In this document: positions 25,013 through 37,280 of the stretch, in pieces
Layout: every line of letters starts with the position of its first letter
How positions within the stretch are numbered: position 1 is the stretch's first letter
Assembly (NCBI GenBank): GCA_030267565.1
Contig: BRXU01000019.1
Coordinates: 980,501-1,044,500 of the forward strand
Direction: 5' to 3'
Length of the DNA stretch: 64,000 nucleotides
Origin: Pleodorina starrii
Lineage: Eukaryota; Chlorophyta; Chlorophyceae; Chlamydomonadales; Volvocaceae
The notes under the pieces: model-generated
What the model was told of the DNA's origin: nothing
What the model saw: only the letters and a program-made list of their open reading frames with translations
The model's database searches: none
Program-made: the position numbers and the translations under genes

Positions 25013-25973
25013 CACGACACACGGGCTGGCTGCGGGTGGAGTGGGTGCAGGCGAGTTGTCGGTAGAATATCTGGTTGCCGCCGCTTGGGTTTGGGGACGT
25101 GAAGATTGGACACAACAGGTATATGACTAGGTCTTAATTGTCATATTTTGCGACTTCTGACGATTCAGACCGATAGGCTTTGGGAGTGCAAGCGCTGTGA
25201 TGCGGCGGGCGGGCGGCGCTTCGCCGTGGTTGCATGACTGCGGGCGCACGGGCGCTCATGCTTGGACTGACCGCAGGGTTGCTGACAGCTTTTTGAGTAA
25301 AGACCAAGTTGGAGTGCCTGATTTCGGTTTACTGCATGTGGCAGTTGAGGTCTTGGGCCCATGGGCTGACACTCTTGGTGCAGTGCCTGGCTGAACTACC
25401 GGTACCGTAATGCGAGCACCTGTGGGAGCGGGCAACATGCCGTATGCGGGGCTGTACTTACAGTGCCAAAGCACGTTCTCACACAAGAAAGGCGTGCGCA
25501 GCAGTGCGCGCGGCTGCTTGACCTCACTACAAGACACGTGCCTCGGTGTCGCTTACTCTTGGGACTGCTGCGCTTTTGGCGGCCTGTGTTTGTACGCACC
25601 GTAGCTGCGGTATCTCGGACCGACATACTAGTGGCCCCCCGACGTGACGTGTTACATGTTGCATGTCGCTAGAGGGCGCCCTCCCCTTTAACCGCTCTCT
25701 GTTGGGAGGTGCGCAGCAGCACCATGTCGTCGCAAGCCTTACATGTTGCATCGCTGCACTACCGTCCTGCGCCTGGCTGCCACCAGTGCACCTGGCTGCC
25801 ACCAGCCGCAGGCAACACGGTAGTGAGGCCCCGCATGATCCACATCACCAGCCGTCAGACCGCAAGCAGTCATGCTCCGCACCTCGCCGGTAGCAACCAA
25901 ACAAACGAACAGCAGTGATCGAGCTCACGCGATGTCGCTGCATCTCTCCACCCAGGTGGCCCGCCGAGTACTA
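25013..25973. other. Convergent intergenic region between the CEP44-like and PARN genes
   Basis: No supported coding exon. Minus-strand TGTAA signals at 25743-25739 and 25656-25652 could end the PARN transcript. The two signals sit inside a repeated GTTACATGTTGCAT-like string. I found no TGTAA for the plus-strand gene. Confidence 0.5.
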
Positions 25974-28900
25974 CTACCGGGTCGGTCGGCCCGGACGCTG
26001 CAGGGCTAGGCCTTTGCCGCCGTCCGCAGCCTCCCTGCCGGGCTCGCCTTTCGCCGGCCAGCCTTTTAACCGCTGGGCTGCAAGCGCCAAGCCACGAAGC
26101 CTCTCCGCTGCCCGCTGCGCCGCCTCGGCATCCGCGGCCTCGCCCCCAGCCGCCCCGCCTCCCACCTTCCCCACACCCTCCGAGCCCGCTCCCGACGCTG
26201 TCGACGTTGACGCCGCCGGCGCCTCTGATGCCGTAACAGGCGCTGCGACCGCGGCATCGCCCGACGCGGACGCCGCCCCAGCGTCCTCTTCCCTGCTCCC
26301 CGCCTGCACGTCCGAAGCCCCCTCCGCTGAGACCCTCCGACTGCTACTGCTGTTGCTACTGTTACTGCGCAATCGTTGGCTCTCACCCAGAGTGCCGTTG
26401 GCGGCCGTGCTGGCCGTCGCCTCCGCCACCATCTGTGTGAAGGCCTGCAGCCGCTGCCGCTCAGTCCCCACGCCGCTCCCTGCCGACTGCTGCCTGCGTT
26501 GCTGCTCCTCTCCGGCCTCCGCCCCGGCAGAGGACCCCGACGCTGCCTCAGCGCCGCTGCCGCTGCCACCAGCCCCACCGCTCAGCCGCTGCACCCTTGC
26601 CGAGCCGCCCTCCACCGCGCCCTGAACCCCATTCCCATCCCCGGCGCGCTGCTGCGGCGGCCCGGTCCGGATCAAGCGCGGCGGCGCCCGGCCCCCACTC
26701 CCAGGCGCCCCCGATGTCCCCGCCCCGTCCTGTTGTTGCTGCTGCTGCTGAAGGCGACCCTGGTAGTACTCCGCAAAGGTCATCGCGCTCCAGTTGCTCC
26801 ACTTCTTCCGCACGGCCTGCACGGCTTTCGGCACCAGGTCGGCCCTCGCCAGCTGCACCAGCGCGCCGGTCGCGGCGCCGGTGGGCCCCGTGAGCATGCA
26901 CACCTGCACCGGCGGGAAGCCCAGCGAGCCCAAGCGCTGGATCAGGAAGGGCGGCCGCGTCTGGCCGCCGAAGCCGCTCACGTACAGCACGGCCGGCCGG
27001 CTGGGCACCGGGTCACTGCCGTACATGTCCGCGTACGGCAGGTCGGACCGCATGACGTGCACGCGGCCGCGATATGGCCCAAGCGGCTGCAGCAAAAGGT
27101 CCGCTGCGGAGGCTGCCTCGTCACTAGCGGCGGCGGCGTGAGCCGCCGCCGCTGCGTCCGCCACCGCCGCCGTCGCAGCGGCAGCAGCGGCCGCCGCCTC
27201 AGCGGCGGCGGAGCCGCCGCTGTGCAGCGCCGCTTTCGCGGCCATCAGCCGCAGCAGCCGCGCAAAGGCCGCTCCAGTCATGAAGGCATCAAAGCCCGCC
27301 TCGTGGGCCTTTTCCGCCGCCGAGGCGCCGGCGTAGCCGCCGAACCCGGGCGCGTGGCGCACCTCCGGCACGCCGCCGCCCAGAGACGCCGGCAGCCCCG
27401 CGCCGGGGACGTTGGAGCGCAGCCACGCCTCGTCAGTCAGAGTGCGGTACAGGCTGCCCAGCCCCGTCTCGCCCAGTGGCACGCCCGCCGCCGCCAGCTG
27501 CGTGGCGATGTGTTTCGTGTCGTACAGGCCGCCCGGGAAGGTGCGCTGCAGCTCGGTCTTGTAGCCGCGCCAGTTCCGCGGTAGTGCGCCGTTGAATTGC
27601 GACAGCGTGTAGGCCAGGTCGAAAACGGCGTTGTGGCCCACCAGGGGCCGCCCGGAGTCGCGCAGGATCTCCAAAACCTGGCGGCGGAAGGGAAATCACA
27701 GGGGGGCTTAAAGTGTGTCAGTCCAAGTAAGCAAGCTGACAGACTGACAGACGAAGAAGGTGGGCCGGACGGATGGGGGATGCGCCCCCCCCCCCCCCCT
27801 CGCGCTGCTCCCTATCCATCCCTACACGCCGCTCCCACTCCTCCCTCTCCGCGCCAGCCACAATGTTCGCCTCCGATCCCTGCGCCCTACCCTTGCAGCT
27901 GCATGCCCGCACGCACAACCACTGCACGGCCCCTTTCCGCCCCCAAACAAGGCCACAAGCACACGCCTTCGCTCCCTCTCGAGCCGCCACGCACAACCAC
28001 TGCACGGCCCCTTTCCGCCCCCAAACAAGGCCACAAGCACACGCCTTCGCTCCCTCTCGAGCCGCCACAACGCACACCTTTTCCCACCCCTCACCAGTCC
28101 GCCCGCTCACCTGCGAGAAGCCGCTCTGCTCCACCAGCATCTCAATTCGCTGTCGCGGCGTCAGCTGCTGCCCGCTGGCGATTAGGTTGCCGGGCCGCCA
28201 GTGATCCAGCCGCCGCAGCCGCATGAACCCCTCCGGCCCATCACCGCCGCCGTCGCTGCCCTCCCCATCGCTCACTCCACCATCCTCCACACACGGACGC
28301 CCCTCCTCCCTGCCGCCATCCACACCAGCGCCCCTCCCCGCTGCAGCGGCCGCCAGGTCAACCGCTGCTCCACCGCCGCCGGCGGCGGCGGCGGCTCCGC
28401 CGCCGCCATCCGCAGCAAGGCACAACTCAAAGGAGAAAGGGTCGTATCCCAGAGACGGCAGCTGGAATTCATCCTGAAGCAGCAGCCGCAGCAGCGTCCG
28501 CTGCCGCTTGGTGGGCGGCAGCGGCAGCAGCAGCTCTGTCTCGTCACCCAGCAGCCACGACAGCACGCGGCCGCGCGCTGCCTCCACAAGCTCCTCCTCC
28601 TCGGGCCCCCGCGCCTCCCGCGCTCGCTCCGTGTTGGCCAGGTCCTCCCGGAGGCTGTCCCGCAGCAGACGCACCTTGGCGTCGCGCGTCTGCAGCGGCA
28701 CGAAGCTGATACCCTCGTGGATCATCTTGTTGAAGTCAAAGCCCTGTGTTGTGTGGGCCGGGGCGGGACGGAGGGCAGCAGGGCGGCGGGAGGGGGCTGA
28801 ACGGGCGAGGGAGAGGCACGGCGTTTGGACTGATGCAAGAGTGGGAGGGGGGCAGGCGTGGGAGCCGAAGCGGCAGGGGGCGGTGCGCGGAGGCGCAGGA

Positions 28901-29800
28901 GAGGGGTTGGGCCAGGAGATGGTGACGCAGGTGAACGCCGCCAGGGCGGCGAAGCCTGCGGTGTACGGCTTGCCGTACCTGTTCGGCCAGGTATGTCAGG
29001 GAGGATGCCTGGCACAGGAAGCGCTTGTCCTTGCCCATCTTATCGTCCGTACGGGGAAAGATGTAGGCGTTGAAGGTCTTGGCCTCCCAGTAGCCGCCAC
29101 CGCCGCGTGATGAGGAGGCGGGGGCGGTGTGCCACTTGAAGGCGGACAGCCCGAACTGCAGCGGCATGAGCAGCAACCGCTGGTTTCGGTGCTCGGTGTG
29201 GGACGGAAGGGGGTGCCGACACAGGGGCTTGCCGGTTGCAGCACGCGGCATGTGGCGAGCGGGCGGTGTTCGGTTGGGGCCCGGCGTGGGTCCGGCAGCA
29301 GCAAACAGTGGAACACCCAGGTGGGAGAATTGCGGGAACGAGGGAACGGATGGGGCTGTCCGCTTCGTGTGGGTCGGCAAGCGGCGCGATCTGACCTGGC
29401 AGATGAGGAAGTTGTCCGCAGCGGCCAGAAGGCGCTTGTAGCGCTCGTCGTAATCGTCAAGGGGGTCCTCGCCCCCGCCGTCGGGAGACAGACCGGTAAA
29501 TTCCGCGTCGATTGCCACAAACGTCGCTTCCTGGATGGCCGCCCGCATGACTGGCAACACGGCTTTGAAGTTGTGGCGGGTCACGTCGGTAAAGTCCAGG
29601 CTCGGCGGCTGTTCGTTCGTCGCTTGCGCGACTGGTACAGAAGCTGTCTCCAACCCGGCGCTGCGACAAATCAATCTGATGGACGGGTTTGACCAGTAAG
29701 CCGTGCGATTTGCCAGCACCACAGGATGTCTGGCCACCCCATGCGCGCCTGGCCATCGCTTCCCACAAGCTCTTTGGCTATGACACGACTGATGCTGCAT
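25974..29800 (-). CDS. PARN: Poly(A)-specific ribonuclease PARN
   Basis: DEDDh 3'-5' exonuclease that removes poly(A) tails. Exons: 29800-29396, 29155-28979, 28743-28111, 27677-25974, all phase 0, giving 972 aa. The full catalytic set is visible: D98 and E100 in FVAIDAEFTGL, D425 in LVGHNAVFDLAYTL, and H530 and D535 in HEAGFDAFMTG. Other PARN landmarks are FGLSAFKWH, a GFDFNKMIHEGI block (across the exon 2/3 junction) and YDTKHIATQL. An Ala/Gly-rich insert sits between the nuclease halves, and the C-terminus has a long low-complexity tail. The first 50 or so residues are Arg/His-rich and almost free of acidic residues, like an organelle transit peptide. Arabidopsis PARN (AHG2) is known to act on mitochondrial mRNA tails, so a mitochondrial location is possible; this is inference. 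The gene is head-to-head with FAM221. Confidence 0.93.
27913..28068. repeat. 78-bp tandem duplication in PARN intron 3
   Basis: Two adjacent, essentially identical 78-bp units (27913-27990 and 27991-28068), each starting GCACAACCACTGCACGGC, inside the intron between exons 28743-28111 and 27677-25974. This is a recent local duplication. Confidence 0.95.
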
Positions 29801-30897
29801 TTTAAACGGATTATGACAAGGAAGTTCTCCACGGCTATTCGTCCATCACTTTCGAACAATTGTTACCATGTTACAGTCAGGGCCCACTGAACTACTTGCG
29901 ACGTCGGCGTTAACGATGCAAGGCGCCTTCCATGCACTAAATATTCATGCTGTGAGGTGGGACTTGAGAGCTGGGAGAGGTCGCAAGTTGGGGGTTGGAG
30001 GTTAAGACGGTTAAGCTGAGTTCGGCAACGAGTACCGATTTACGGCTCCAAACCCTCTCGATAACCGGCGGCTACCACATGGCACTGGCTTGAATGGACG
30101 GGCAGATTATTCAGGCACGCTGATCGGCATCATGCTATGGCACTGTTTCGAAATCGCTGCTGGCGCATCTATTCCATGTTTATCCTGGCACGTGCTGAAG
30201 CAACTGAAGCAGCCCTACATCCTAGAAGCGCACCTCCTCAAGATCCGAAGTGGCTTGTCTTGCCAGTCCTACTCTCCTACAATGGGCAGGTCGCGCAATG
30301 GCCAGGAAGCCAGGCGCAGTCAGTACATGAGGTCGATCAGGGATGCGCCAGGTTGCGCAGTCTGCTCAATCTCAACCATGCGACTGGGCGCACGAGTAGG
30401 AACGAGGCATGTGAATGCTTTGTCGAGGGCTGCACAGTTATCTAGCGCCCTGGTCCAGTACCCTGAATGCCTCCAGACGGAACAGGATGCGCCGTAGCAC
30501 GGGACCCGGGGGTCAAATCAAGCGTGGGCCACCTGTAAGTTACGTTGCAGGTTAACACGTCATAGATTATATAAGGGCCGACATGATAGGTGGGGACAAG
30601 ACGCCTAAGCAGCGTCGCTTGAGATAGGACTGCCACGACAGTTGGGCATCAACCTCTTCGCACATCGTACTGTCGTGCTCCGCCAGGATGCTGCTACAAA
30701 ACAAAAAAAACATGATTCATCCACAATGTACTTTCACTATTCTTGAACCTCTAAGGCAGATAACAGCTAGCCTAGGGGCGGTACTTAACACGTCATCATA
30801 AACACTCCTCTGTGCAAGCGCTCGCGAGCGCGCCTTCGCGAGGCCTTCCACCGTGTTTCCATTAGTCTCAAACGAGCTTGACAAAACAAAGTAAAAA
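29801..30897. promoter_or_regulatory. Divergent region between PARN and FAM221-type genes
   Basis: 1.1 kb between opposed ATGs with no supported exon. It is relatively AT-rich. TATATAAG at 30568-30575 (plus) is a possible TATA element about 325 bp before the FAM221 ATG. I see nothing else that is interpretable. Confidence 0.4.
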
Positions 30898-33800
30898 ATG
30901 ATTCAGGCTCAGACTCGCGGACAAGTGTTGGAAGGCGTCCAGCAGTATGGGCTGGCGCCCGGCGCGCGCAAGATGATAGACGCCGAAGAGCAGGTAAGCG
31001 GCGATATGCCAATTTCCATACTGATCACCGCAAATGCTGTCACCATGTCCTCCCGCTGCCTACGACGACGACGTAACACTAGACCTGCCTCCATCGTGAC
31101 CACGCCGTTCCCAACCTCTGGTCCCCCCTTCCCCACCTCAGCCGCTTTCTCACCTTGACCTTCCCCGCCTCACACCCTCACGCTTCCAACCACCAAAACC
31201 CTAACCCACTCGCGCGTCTTCCTCCATGCCGGCCCACGCAATCCCCCTTGCCTCACCTCCACCTCTCCTCTCCTCCACCTCTCCTCCCCTCCACCTCCCG
31301 CCCCGCCTCTCTTCGCCTCTCTTCGCCGCACGTCCCCGCCACACCTGACACCGTCACGCCACTCACAAGAACAAAAACCAATCTGACGAAGCAGCCAACC
31401 AAAACATCGACCCGTCACGTCCCTCCCCACGTCTCCCTTGCTCCACTCCGGTCTCTTGAATATTCCCTCCCCGCCGCTCCCCTGCTGCAGGCCGCCCAGA
31501 TGGCCATGGACACCGGTATCTATGCGGTGTGGCGCAGCAGCAAGGGCGGCGACTGCACGCGCATCGGCCCCACTGCACGCTGCTTCTGCAACCACTCCTA
31601 CGCGGAACATTTCTTCGTCTCCCCCAAGGCGCCCTACCCCATCTGCAAGGGCTGTTCCTGCAGGGCCTTTGCCTTCGTGCCCTCACGGTGAGGGCCCCGG
31701 GGCAGGGGGTTGGGGGGCAGGGGGTTGGGGGGCAGGGGGTTGGGGGGCAGGGGGGTGGGGGGCAGGGGTTGGGGGGCAGGGGCGAGTTCGGGGGCAGGGG
31801 GTTGGGGGGCAGGGGTTGGGGGGCAGGGGGTTGGGGGGCAGGGGGTTGGGGGGCAGGGGGTTGGGGGGCAGGGGTTGGGGGGCAGGGGGTTGGGGGGCAG
31901 GGGGTTGGGGGGCAGGGGGGCGGGGGGCAGGGGGGCGGGGGGCAGGGGGGTGGGGGGGCAGGGGGGTGGGGGGCAGGGGGGTGGGGGGGGTGGGGGGCAG
32001 GGGGTTGGGGGGCAGGGGGTTGGGGGGCAGGGGGGCGGGGGGCAGGGGGTTGGGGGGCAGGGGTTGGGGGGCAGGGGGTTGGGGGGCAGGGGCGAGTTCG
32101 GGGGCAGGGGGTTGGGGGGCAGGGGGTTGGGGGGCAGGGGGTGGGGGGCAGGGGGTGGGGGGGCAGGGGGTTGGGGGGCAGGGGCGAGTTGGGGGGCAGG
32201 GGGTTGGGGGGCAGGGGCGGGTTGGGCGGGTGCTGTGCAAGGGACGAGGGCTCAGTACTGATCAATCTGATGAGTGGTCGCTGAGGGGGGAGGGGCTCAC
32301 GGCGGCGGCTTTTGGCCCTCTGTGCGACTTTGTACTGCAAGCGTCCTCGTCGTCACCAACCTTGACCAACACTGGGGGGCAGTCTGGACTGCCTTATGCT
32401 GTGTACTCCCTCCCTTCCTCCCTCCGTTTACCGTACTTTGGCTTCGCCCCTTTCCCCCTCTTGCGGCTGCTGCTGCTCCCAAACCCCACCATACCCCACC
32501 CCAACCCACTTCACCCCACCCCAACCCAACCCACGCCACCCCAACCCAACCCAACCCACCCCACGGCCCACGCCACCCCACCTGACCCCACCCCAACCCC
32601 CACCCCGGTTGTCCTGGTCAGTCCCGAGGAGGTGGGCGAGTGGTGGCTGCCCCGCCGCAAGGGCTTCAACGTTCACACCTGGAGGGCCAAGTGCCGCTGC
32701 GGCCACGGACACGACGAACACGACCCCAACGCGCGGCGCTGCAGATGCGGCTGCTCCATGTTCCAATCCAACTTTGCGTGTCTGGTGGGTGGGTGCCTGG
32801 TGGGTGGGTACCTGGTGCCTGGTGGGTGGGGGCCTGGTGCCTGGTGGGTGGGACCTGGTGCCTGGTGGGTGGGGGCCTGGTGCCTGGTGGGTGGGTACCT
32901 GGTGCCTGGTGGGTGCCCTTGTCCACACACTCCTCCCCGTTTCTGGTCACCGCATCCTCATCCGCTCTCCGCCGCACTGCCCCCGGCTGCGGCTCCTGGC
33001 TCCTCCAGCCAGCCAGCCAGCACCCGCCCCACACACACACCTCTCGCACACACCCCGATTGCCCCCTCTTCATCTCGAACACTTGCCGTGCCGCACCCTG
33101 CCGTGCCCTGCCGCACCCTGCCGTGCCCTGCCGCGTGTGTGTGTATGTGTGTGTCTGTTCAGGCGTGTGACCTCAAGTGGGAGGACCACGAGACTGTGTT
33201 TGAGACGGCCACCGAGCGGCTGATGGCGGGGCGGCCCGTGGGGGAGGACTTTCGGCCGCTGGCGGACGATGCGGCCATTCGGGATCTGGTGTTCCCGGGG
33301 GAGCACGGGGCGGCAGCAGTGGACTCGTTCGCACCCAACAGGTGGGTGTGTGTGTGGGGGGGGGGTGCATGTGTGTGGGTGTGCATGTGTGAGTGGTGGG
33401 GGAGGAAGAGCCAAACGAAGGACCGGCGCTGCTGTGGGCGGAGCGACGGGCGAGGGCGGGTTGCAATGCGCGGGTGCATCGCGTGAGAGTACGGGGATTG
33501 GATGGGGGGGTTTGTGGGATGTGGAGGTTAGGGGGGACGGTTGGGAGAAGCTGCCGCTGGGGCAGCACGGACTCCTTTTGGAGGTGACCGGGACGGGGTC
33601 TGGTGTGGTTGTGAGTGGTTGCGGTTTGGGAAGTGTATGTGTAGGTGGACCCACATCCGAGGGTCGGGCAGACGTGCCAGGGTCCATTCGGCTCATTCGG
33701 CACACGATTCATCCGGCCAGCCAGCCGCAGCCGCACTGGCTCACGTATGGGGGCTGTCCCCGCGTAGCTACCGTACAACCACGCGTTGCGTCTTCCCTCC

Positions 33801-34495
33801 ATGCCCATCACAAGCCGGCTACCCCATCTCTCCACTGCCCTCCCCTCCCGGCCCGCCCTCCCCCCCCTCCTCTTGATCCGGGCTCCATTTCCAGCCTTCG
33901 CCGCGCCCAGGTTCCGGTCAACCGCGGCGAGAAGGCGGTCCGCATCATGGCCGCCAGCAGCGGCGGGGCGGTGGCGGACCAGCCGCTCGCAAACCGCTGG
34001 GGCAAGGTGGCCAACCCACCCGCCTGGCCACCTGCATTGGCACCGGCGGAGTCGCCCCGGGGTCCAGCTCTCGCCGGGCCAGTTCGGGGGGGCGGGGCCG
34101 GGCCAGCAGCCGCTGCACGACCCATGTCTAGGGACCGGGGGAGGCCCGCTGGCGGCATGTCGTCTGCGTCCTCTTCAGGGTATGGCGGTGTGGGGGGCGG
34201 AGTCGGGAGGCCGGGCAGCAGCAGCAGCAACGCCGCCGCCGGCGGTGCGGTTGCGACTCGGCCGGGGTCGGTGGGCCGGCGGCCCGGCGCGGGGCTTGGG
34301 GCGGCGCCAGGGCCGGGCACAGGGGCGGGTTACCCTGCACGGCCAACGGTGGGAGGGGTGGTGGGTGGGGGTCGCGGTGGCGGCAGCGGCGGCGGCAGGC
34401 CCGCGGCTGCAGTGCCGACGTCGGCGTCGTCCGCCGGGCAGCAGAGCTCGGGGCCAAAGCAGCTGTCCAGCGGCTTCCGGCCGGTGTACGACTAG
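30898..34495 (+). CDS. FAM221: FAM221-type cysteine-rich protein
   Basis: Exons: 30898-30993, 31491-31687, 32622-32784, 33163-33341, 33895-34495, giving 411 aa with matching phases. The central 150 residues follow the FAM221A/B pattern as I recall it: [70 protein letters not shown], then the final helix [17 protein letters not shown]. The many CxC and CxxC/H pairs imply metal binding (zinc is likely), but no biochemical function is established. The C-terminal exon (about 200 aa) is Gly/Ala/Pro-rich and unlike FAM221. The start is the first ATG of a short exon ending in a good GTAAGC donor. Intron 2 carries a long G-rich array, so the large reading frame running through it is not coding. Confidence 0.85.
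31690..32225 (+). repeat. G-rich minisatellite (GGGGGGCAGGGGGTTG)n in FAM221 intron 2
   Basis: About 33 imperfect copies of a 16-bp unit GGGGGGCAGGGGGTTG, with variants GGGCG, GGGTG and GGCGAGTT. It starts directly after the GT donor at 31688 and fills most of the first half of the intron. The non-template strand is extremely G-rich, so quadruplexes or R-loops are expected. Open frames on both strands here are artefacts. Confidence 0.97.
32785..32925 (+). repeat. Minisatellite (GTGCCTGGTGGGTGGG-type) in FAM221 intron 3
   Basis: Imperfect tandem repeats of CTGGTGCCTGGTGGGTGGG start at the donor of intron 3. As in intron 2, the array begins at the 5' splice site itself. Confidence 0.9.
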
Positions 34496-36800
34496 TGTGC
34501 GTTATCACGAAAGTGTGTTCGTCAGCGTGACTAGGCTGTGTTGATTATACAGGAGGCTCCCGGCCCTCACTGTGGTTGGGTGATTGATCAACACGTGTGG
34601 CGGTGGCGGCTTGCTGTGAGCCCTCAGTCCGTCAGCAGGGAGTGCATGGAGGCATGTGTACTGGTAGCAGATGGGAATCTCGTAATACGGGAGTCAACAT
34701 GGATTGGAATCTCGTAAAGATGGAGTTCATTATCCCTCTTTTGGATGCGGCGGTCCGCTCGAGGGTGTCGCCTTGTCGTGAGCAAGCGGGCGAGTAGCAG
34801 CATTGCGTGGGTGTGCGGGCAAGGAGGGCGGGCAGATGGAAGGGTGGGTGGGGGGCGTGCAGCGGTGTGCGCGGGGTATGAATCGGGTCGGCTGGCTGAT
34901 GGAGTGGTGCGGCGGGCACCGGAGTCCTTCAGCCGAGCCGTGCTTGTTTAGGAATTAGGATGCGTGCCAGAAAACACGTGATAAGGCAGATCGAGTGGGA
35001 CGAGCAGGCAGGCAGGTGCGTGTGGAGGAAGGGATAACGAATGAGGGATGGATGTGGGGTCGGGGTGCACGCATGACGGTGTTGCTCGAATGCAGCAACC
35101 AAGGGATCAAGGGATCAGAGTGCAAAGTTGAGCACTGCCGGTAGCTGGAGGAAAGCTACCGGTAGGCAGAAAGCGTGTGTCTGTATCCGTATCCCGTATC
35201 CGTGTCTGTGTAGGGAGATAGGTAGGTAGATAGGTAGGTAGATAGGTAGGTAGATAGGTAGGTAGGTGGATAGGTAGGTTGATGGTGCACCGTCTTGGTG
35301 TGGTGTGACCTGGGTTGTGGCCTGGGGTGCAAGCAGCAAAGTGGTCAAGCAGCAAGTTTCTGAGGTGGTGGCGGCCGTGTATAAATAAGCACCACCAGCC
35401 AAGTAACGGACCTGGGCCATATCCGTGGGACAGCAGCCAGGTCGGAGCACGGTTCCCAAATCCGGCGCTCACGCCCGTGGGGGGCCCGGCCGACAGTCCT
35501 TCTGGTTCACAAGCTCGTTATCCAGTCCATGCGTGTCGCTGTGCACCCGAAGTAGCCGCTGCAGAGCAGTGCATGGCGAGCTGGCCCGCTGCTCTGCTGG
35601 TGGAACCCGCGGAACACACCGCGGAACATACAGACTCTCCAGGAGGTACGGTACATGGCTGGCGCCCTCCACTGTGCAACCACTAGCATTGCCCCTACCC
35701 AACCATTGCCTCCTACGTGGGGATTAGGCATTAGGGGGGGGGGGAAATATGACAGCACGGGGTGAGCAACCTTCCGGAGGTCGGGAGCCCACTATAGCGA
35801 CCACGACAACAATGGGGGATTGCCCCCGGCCCCAGTCCCACCCCCGGCCCCGGCCCCAGTCCCACTCCCGGCCCTGGCCCCAGCCCCGCCCCCGGCCCCT
35901 GGTGGCAATGGTCACATGAGTCGGCACAATTCTCACATCAAGGTGGGCAGCTGAGCACACTGCAGCATGGTGGCCGTGGAGGTGTATCATATCCAGCATC
36001 AAGCTGCGTGGACAGGCGCCTTATGTGACATGGTGGGACATGTATGCAGAACACCACCTGGTGGCACTGTGCACAACTGCACATTGTGCCACGATCAGCG
36101 AGGTTCATGCAGGCCGGGTTGCGGCATCAGCTGTGTACACACAGATATCAATGATGCCATCGATGCAACATGGCTTTATATGATGGACATGGTCGGCAAA
36201 TTTGCCAAAACCCAGTTGTGTCTGCTGCAGCAGCAGCAGCAGCATTCACTGCTGTCATGTCATACAATGGATGCTGCTGCTGCTGCTGCTCTTGCTTCTC
36301 TTTGTGAGGTAAATTTAGCATGCGAAGGTTACAAGTGGAGCCGAGGTCCAGATCGAGGTATGGCCGGTTCCCCAAGGGTCGCCGACCGGTCGGATTGGAG
36401 AGCCGAAATGGGCGGGTCCTGCATGTCCTTGGGGAGCCAAAGGCATTCCCCAGAAACACTTCTTGTTAGCCACGTCACAAATGCTCCTATCTAGCTCTCC
36501 AAACCGTGTATAATGATAAATAATGTTACAACAATGACTGGGGCACGAGGGCGCGGGCCCCTGGACACAATTAAGAGTTAACCCACCGGTACGACGTGCA
36601 CACCCCTCTACTGCTCCACACATCCGGATACCGCATACCGCCATCATATTAAGAACATGTAGCCATTCGCAGCGATGAACTACAGCCACGTTCTAACATT
36701 CTAGTTGCTTGGTCCCAACCATCCTACTCGGTCTTTGGAGGAGGCGGCGCTGCCGCCGCCAGTCAGCTCGCTCGTTGGCGCAAGGATGCGCCGTCGACGT
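34496..36800. other. Intergenic stretch after FAM221, no gene supported
   Basis: Contains a GATA/GGTA microsatellite at about 35214-35285, a TATAAATA string at about 35379, a C-rich CCCGGCCCCAGTCCCA tandem at about 35827-35900 and CAG/CTG runs at about 36223-36290. Short frames lack splice support or family motifs. Confidence 0.55.
35214..35285 (+). repeat. GATAGGTAGGTA microsatellite
   Basis: Tandem tetranucleotide/dodecamer array built from GATAGGTAGGTA units. Confidence 0.95.
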
Positions 36801-36802
36801 CG

Positions 36803-37139
36803 ATGTCGTCAGGGGGTGGTGCAAGTGGGCAGGGGGTGCCGCCGCTGCGCGCGCTGCTGCGGCAACTAGAATCCGACGCGCGGCGGGAGGATGCCGCCAA
36901 GGTGCAGCGGCAGCAGGAGGCGGTGGAGAGGGAGGTGCAGCTGGTGGGTCTGTCAGGGCGACGGCGGAAACGTGGCAGGGCCTAATCGCCGCGGCCGCCG
37001 CCAGGCCTCGTCGTCGTCCGGTAGCGTGGCTTTTCACGCAAATACCATGCCTGCTTTTGGTTTTGCTTCGACAGAGTTGTTGGTTTCGGTGCAGGCCTCA
37101 GGGCTTACGCGGGCCTCGAGCCGCGCAGAAAGGTGTTAG
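36803..37139 (+). pseudogene. Possible two-exon micro-gene or orphan coiled-coil exon
   Basis: An ATG at 36803 opens MSSGGGASGQGVPPLRALLR followed by a charged helix (ESDARREDAAKVQRQQEAVE). It ends at a good CTG|GTGGGT donor at 36943. A phase-compatible acceptor at 37094 adds only 14 codons before TAG at 37139. No further exon appears before the mobile element that starts at 37281. It may be the 5' exon of a gene interrupted or lost in the repeat island, or chance. No family is recognised. Confidence 0.25.
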
Positions 37140-37280
37140 CTGTAAGCCACATTTTCAATAGGTGAAGCTACCATGAGCACTTTAGGCATGCGTTACGGCC
37201 CGTTTCGTAAGGTTTCCTTGGCCAAGCAAACAAGCTGGCCCAGGTCCTGAAGAGATGCCAGGGTTATGTTGATGAACGTA

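Noticed and set aside
26376..27584. 402-codon plus frame opposite the PARN last exon
   Set aside because: The minus frame carries the PARN catalytic residues; the plus frame is Arg/Pro/His noise.
31438..33486. 682-codon open frame on plus across the G-rich array
   Set aside because: It contains a real FAM221 exon, but the middle is a stop-free G-rich minisatellite. Excising it with GT-AG sites restores the family motif order.
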